From: JAJXUB01 sp047974805
GTDB taxonomy: Bacteria; Actinomycetota; Actinomycetes; Actinomycetales; Dermatophilaceae
Assembly: GCA_047974805.1 (NCBI GenBank)
Contig: JBKECS010000016.1
Coordinates: 62,001-126,000, forward strand
DNA: 64,000 nt
Direction of reading: 5' to 3'
Each line of letters starts with the position of its first letter. Within the stretch, counting starts at the first letter, position 1. Below the pieces are notes generated by a model. It made no database searches and was not told the DNA's origin. It saw nothing but the letters and a program-made list of their open reading frames with translations. This document shows, one piece after another, positions 60,845 to 64,000 of the stretch. A program made the position numbers and the translations under genes.

Positions 60845-61716
60845 CGGTGAGCACGGGCGGCCCGGCACCGCGTTGGCTTGTCGTCGGTGCGCGCGGGATG
60901 CTCGGCACCGACCTAGTCGCCCACCTGCGCGGGCGTGGCCTGGACGTCACCGCGGCGTCCCGGGCCGACGTCGACGTCACCGACCCCGACAGCGCCCGGG
61001 CAGGGGTCGCCGACCACGATGTCGTGGTCAACTGTGCTGCCTGGACGGCGGTGGACGCTGCCGAGAGCGACGAGGGCGCGGCGTTCGAGGTCAACGCGGC
61101 CGGTGCGGCCAACCTGGCCCGGGCGAGCACGGCCGAAGGGGCCCGGCTGGTGCACATCTCCACCGACTACGTCTTTCCCGGGGACTCCGCCCGGCCCTAC
61201 GGCGAGGGAGAGGAGCTGCGGCCGCGCTCGGCCTACGGTCGAACCAAGGCTGCGGGAGAGTGGGGAGTCCGCACGTATGCTCCGGACGCGATCGTGCTGC
61301 GCGTCGCCTGGCTTTACGGAGCCCACGGGCCCAATTTTGTTGCGACGATGGCGCGGCTGGCCGGCGAGCGGGACACTGTCAGTGTTGTCGCGGACCAGCA
61401 TGGCCAGCCGACCTGGACGGTCGATGTTTGCGAGCGGATCACCACCCTGATCGACGCCGGAGTCGACGGGGGGCCGTGGCACGCCACAGCCTCCGGGTCG
61501 ACCACGTGGCACGGCCTGGCCCAGGCGGTGTTTGCCGGGATGGGCCTGGATCCGGACCGGGTCAGAGCCATCGGCACCGAGGACTACCCCCTGCCGGCGC
61601 CGCGCCCGGCGTTTAGTGTGCTTGGCCACTCCCGCTGGTCCGCGGCCGGGCTGTCCGTGCCGCGGGACTGGCGCGCGGCCCTGGATCAGGCCCTGCCGCA
61701 GCTGCTCACCCGCTAG
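60841..61716 (+). CDS. rmlD: dTDP-4-dehydrorhamnose reductase
   Basis: A 291-residue reductase finishing dTDP-L-rhamnose. WLVVGARGMLGTDLVAHLRG is the nucleotide-binding loop, VVNCAAWTAVDAAESDEGAA and HISTDYVFPGDSARPYGEGE are family motifs, and YGRTKAAGEWGVR carries the Tyr/Lys. It ends with an 11-bp convergent overlap with the lysozyme gene. Confidence 0.94.
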   Translation: MTVSTGGPAPRWLVVGARGMLGTDLVAHLRGRGLDVTAASRADVDVTDPDSARAGVADHDVVVNCAAWTAVDAAESDEGAAFEVNAAGAANLARASTAEGARLVHISTDYVFPGDSARPYGEGEELRPRSAYGRTKAAGEWGVRTYAPDAIVLRVAWLYGAHGPNFVATMARLAGERDTVSVVADQHGQPTWTVDVCERITTLIDAGVDGGPWHATASGSTTWHGLAQAVFAGMGLDPDRVRAIGTEDYPLPAPRPAFSVLGHSRWSAAGLSVPRDWRAALDQALPQLLTR

Positions 61717-63613
61717 CGGCGGCCCGGGCTGCCTTGGTGACGGCGTCGCAGACCACGGATGGGCCGCCCAACGGAACCACGGCCTGTGGCCGTGCTCGGC
61801 CTAGGGTGGCGGCCACCGTCGGGGGCAGCGCGCCGCAGCTCGGGACGAACAGCACCATGCCGTCTCCAAGCTGTCCGGAGGACACGGCGTCGGCGAACGC
61901 GGTGCCGGACGCCAGGTAGGCCACGGTGGCGGTGGCCGGGAAGGCCGCGGTAGCGATGGCAGCCGAGGTGGCATACCGATCCGGGCCGCTGATCCGGTCG
62001 GTCGCTCGAGAGCCCGCGGCACTGGCCAGGGTCTGGTCGGACACGGCCGCGAGGCCCCCCAGGGCGACCACCGAGGCGGGGTTGAGGGTAGCGATCGCGC
62101 TGGTTACCTGCGCCGGTGCGGCCCCGCGCGACGGGACGAGCAGGATCGGGCCCGCGGTCAGTTGCCCACCGGCCAGGGCGTCGGGGGCGGTGGAGGCGGC
62201 GCTGGCCAGGTACACCTTGCTGATTGGGCCCAACGTGGCCCGCCGAGCGGCGATGGCGGTGGCGGTCTCGATCCGGCTGGGGCCCCACAGTCGGGATTGG
62301 CTGCGGCCTGCGGCGCCCTGGTCGAGGCTCGCCTGACAAATAGCGCCGGTTCCCCCCAGGGCGATGACCCGGGACGGCGCCAGTCGGGCGATCTCGGCGG
62401 TCACCGCATCGGGGATGCCGGCGCACGAGGGCACAAGCAGGATCGGGCCGTCGGTCAGCGTCCCGGCGGCCATGGCGTCGGCGAGCTCGTCGCGGCGAGC
62501 CAGGTAGACCACACCGGTACCGGACGCGAAACGGCCGATGAATTGTCGTCGCGAGGCTGCCACCGAGGTGACGGTGCGATCACCGCCGAACAGCCGCATG
62601 GCGTACGGGCTGTGCGGATCTTTGGCGAATTGTTGGAGCTGCTCGAAGGTGCCGTGGAAGGCGTTGTAGTCCACCGCCGCCGCGTCGCTGGTGCCGCTCT
62701 GCCAGAAGGCCCACGAGGTCATGCCCGCCGGGAGGGCTCCGGGGTCGGTGGCCCATCGGGCCAACCACAATGGGTTGCTGGCGCGAAACCGGGTGGAGTT
62801 GCCCGTGCAGGTGCTCCACCAGTTCGTCGTCGTATAGATGATCGGATGGACCCCGGTCAGGGCGACGTAGCGGGCATCGAACGCGGCGATCCAGCTGACC
62901 ATCTGGGAGGGGTTGAGTCCGTAGCAGCCGTGCAGGCTGTAAGGGTCGTATTCCACGTCAAGAACGCCCGGCAGGATCCGCCCGCTCGTGCCGCTCCACC
63001 CGCCATGATTGTTGACGAAGAAGCTCGCCTGGGTGGCGCCGTCACTGTCGCGCGGGTTGGCGAAATGGTAGGCGCCGTGGAGGAGACCGGCAGCGTCTGC
63101 GGCGGAGGCCTGCGCGGTATACGCCGGGCTGGTGTAGTAGCTGCCCTCGGTGGACTTGGCGAACACGAACCGGTATCCGGCCTGGGCGTAGGCGCTGAGT
63201 TGGATGCTGGTGCTGTAGGCGGAGACATCGATCCCGGGGACGAACCACGCCGGCGCCGACACGGCCGCGTCCGGAGCAAGAGTCTGCATCGGGGCCGGTG
63301 ACGGCGTTGCCTGGGGGATCGTTGTGCCCAGTCCCGCGGCGGCCACGGCGTCAGGATCGAGCGCCGCACGAGCATCGACGTCGGCGGGTGAGGCGCTCAG
63401 CGGGGCGTCGTTGGCGGCCTGCCCACCCGACGAGGTTCGCAATGACCAGCCCATCACCGCTCCACCCGCCCGGGTGATCCCGGACTGCGCCGCCCGCGCG
63501 GTGGGGTCGGGAACGCGCGGCTCATCGGCCCTCGCCGCATAGGCGGTGAGACTGGTCAGGGCCATGGCCAGGGCTGCGATGGCGCCCTGGCCCCGGCGGG
63601 TGATGTGGTGCAT
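61706..63613 (-). CDS. Secreted GH25 lysozyme with three CWB2 repeats
   Basis: A 635-residue exported muramidase. A signal peptide (GAIAALAMALTSLTAYAARA) is followed by a linker of about 95 residues. The GH25 domain spans about 125-315, with GIDVSAYSTSIQLSAYAQAG, FVFAKSTEGSYYTSPAYT and the catalytic VLDVEYDPY. Three cell-wall-binding type-2 repeats fill the C-terminus, each with a LADAMAAG..GPILLVP..VIALGG-type pattern. These bind cell-wall polymers, so the enzyme likely hydrolyses peptidoglycan at the cell's own surface. It lies between rhamnose and glycosyltransferase genes. Confidence 0.92.
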   Translation of the reverse strand: MHHITRRGQGAIAALAMALTSLTAYAARADEPRVPDPTARAAQSGITRAGGAVMGWSLRTSSGGQAANDAPLSASPADVDARAALDPDAVAAAGLGTTIPQATPSPAPMQTLAPDAAVSAPAWFVPGIDVSAYSTSIQLSAYAQAGYRFVFAKSTEGSYYTSPAYTAQASAADAAGLLHGAYHFANPRDSDGATQASFFVNNHGGWSGTSGRILPGVLDVEYDPYSLHGCYGLNPSQMVSWIAAFDARYVALTGVHPIIYTTTNWWSTCTGNSTRFRASNPLWLARWATDPGALPAGMTSWAFWQSGTSDAAAVDYNAFHGTFEQLQQFAKDPHSPYAMRLFGGDRTVTSVAASRRQFIGRFASGTGVVYLARRDELADAMAAGTLTDGPILLVPSCAGIPDAVTAEIARLAPSRVIALGGTGAICQASLDQGAAGRSQSRLWGPSRIETATAIAARRATLGPISKVYLASAASTAPDALAGGQLTAGPILLVPSRGAAPAQVTSAIATLNPASVVALGGLAAVSDQTLASAAGSRATDRISGPDRYATSAAIATAAFPATATVAYLASGTAFADAVSSGQLGDGMVLFVPSCGALPPTVAATLGRARPQAVVPLGGPSVVCDAVTKAARAAASG

Positions 63614-63688
63614 CACGAATCTCGACTTCGTTCGCGGGCGCGCAGGATGCGCATCCCTCCCTACATAAGCCTCGGCCATACTATCCCG

Positions 63689-64000
63689 GTGACACCTGCC
63701 AGCACGGGCGCGCCGAAGGGGCCGCAGACGAGGATGACAACCTGGCCGATGGTCAGCGTCGTCATGCCCGTTCTCAACGAGGAACGGCATCTGCAGGCCG
63801 CAGTCGAGCAGGTCCTCGCTCAGGACTACCCCGGGGATCTCGAGGTGGTGCTGGCGATCGGCCCATCGCGTGACCGAACCAGGCAGGTCGCGGCTGCCCT
63901 GGTGGAAAAGCACCCGCAGGTCGCCGTGGTGGACAACCCGTCCGGGCGGACCCCGGACGCGCTCAATGCCGCCATCGAGCGATCCAGCGGCGCCGTCGTG
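63689..64000 (+). CDS. Family 2 glycosyltransferase (5' part, cut by window)
   Basis: The first 104 codons are seen. MVSVVMPVLNEERHLQAAVE and LEVVLAIGPSRDRTRQVAAA followed by NPSGRTPDALNAAIERSSG match the nucleotide-sugar-binding start of GT2 enzymes. GTG 63689 or ATG 63734 may be the start. It is divergent from the lysozyme gene. Given the rml cluster it may be a rhamnosyl- or related transferase. Confidence 0.85.
   Translation, partial: MTPASTGAPKGPQTRMTTWPMVSVVMPVLNEERHLQAAVEQVLAQDYPGDLEVVLAIGPSRDRTRQVAAALVEKHPQVAVVDNPSGRTPDALNAAIERSSGAVV

Overview
This is a chromosomal stretch of a high-GC actinobacterium. The evidence is strong GC bias at third codon positions, frequent GTG starts, ATGA/GTGA gene overlaps, an AccA3/AccD/AccE-type acyl-CoA carboxylase, a Maf-AccE-AccD-BirA-GtrA-PurK-PurE-FadE-LCP-RmlD gene order like that of Mycobacterium and its relatives, an F420-type luciferase-like oxidoreductase, and a GH25 lysozyme with CWB2 repeats. 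I guess a member of Micrococcales (Intrasporangiaceae/Dermatophilaceae-like), but the sequence alone does not fix the genus. I see no rRNA or tRNA genes, CRISPR arrays, transposases or prophage genes.

Layout. 1-3.9 kb: an ABC exporter (permease cut by the window edge) and a stand-alone methylmalonyl-CoA mutase large subunit. 4.1-5.1 kb: accessory element A. 5.3-9.3 kb: an M20 amidohydrolase followed by cdd-deoA-add nucleoside salvage genes. 9.3-11.7 kb: an MFS symporter and its LysR regulator. 11.9-19.0 kb: a conserved RDD / SpoIIM / DUF58 / MoxR / DUF4350 / DUF4129 / membrane-protein block. 19.1-26.4 kb: two aldehyde dehydrogenases, deoC, an HtrA-like protease, a phosphohexomutase and purine nucleoside phosphorylase. 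26.5-31.9 kb: LpdA-like flavoprotein, PxpA, a small MT0933-like protein, biotin carboxylase AccA3 and tryptophan 2,3-dioxygenase. 32.0-33.3 kb: element B in repeat-rich DNA. 33.5-38.9 kb: a divergent G6PDH and a LiuR-like MerR regulon (acyl-CoA dehydrogenase and carboxyltransferase). 38.9-43.6 kb: Maf, an antiporter fused to a UBP zinc finger, and a DUF885 protein with a structured leader. 43.7-44.8 kb: element C. 44.9-56.9 kb: AccE-AccD, BirA, a class III cyclase, a two-component system, GtrA, PurK-PurE, a CoA-binding protein, Ugd, an LLM oxidoreductase and an acyl-CoA dehydrogenase. 57-64 kb: LCP protein, rmlC-rmlA / rmlB-rmlD, the lysozyme, and the start of a glycosyltransferase.

How the genes fit together. 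Cdd, DeoA, Add, PNP, the hexomutase (possibly acting on pentose phosphates), DeoC and the aldehyde dehydrogenases make a near-complete route from (deoxy)nucleosides to glyceraldehyde-3-phosphate and acetate. AccA3, AccD, AccE and BirA form a biotin-dependent carboxylase and its biotinylating enzyme. The LiuR-like operon and the mutase point to branched-chain amino-acid and propionate metabolism. Ugd, RmlABCD, LCP, GtrA, GH25 and the glycosyltransferase concern cell-wall polysaccharides.

The most unusual signal is a recurring arrangement. Three divergent genes encode the same architecture: an N-terminal helix-turn-helix region like AbiEi antitoxins, and a C-terminal Vsr/DUF559-like nuclease core with the pattern D..W....hV.E..G..H. 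Each is enclosed by its own pair of large DNA hairpins. The two hairpins of a pair are near-identical, but the three pairs are unrelated to each other. Each gene also has a DnaA-box-like TGTCCACA or TGTGGATAA site just upstream. I propose these as hairpin-bounded nuclease cassettes. A second global signal is strong over-representation of GTATGCC/GGCATAC, which overrides normal Tyr and Ala codon choice.
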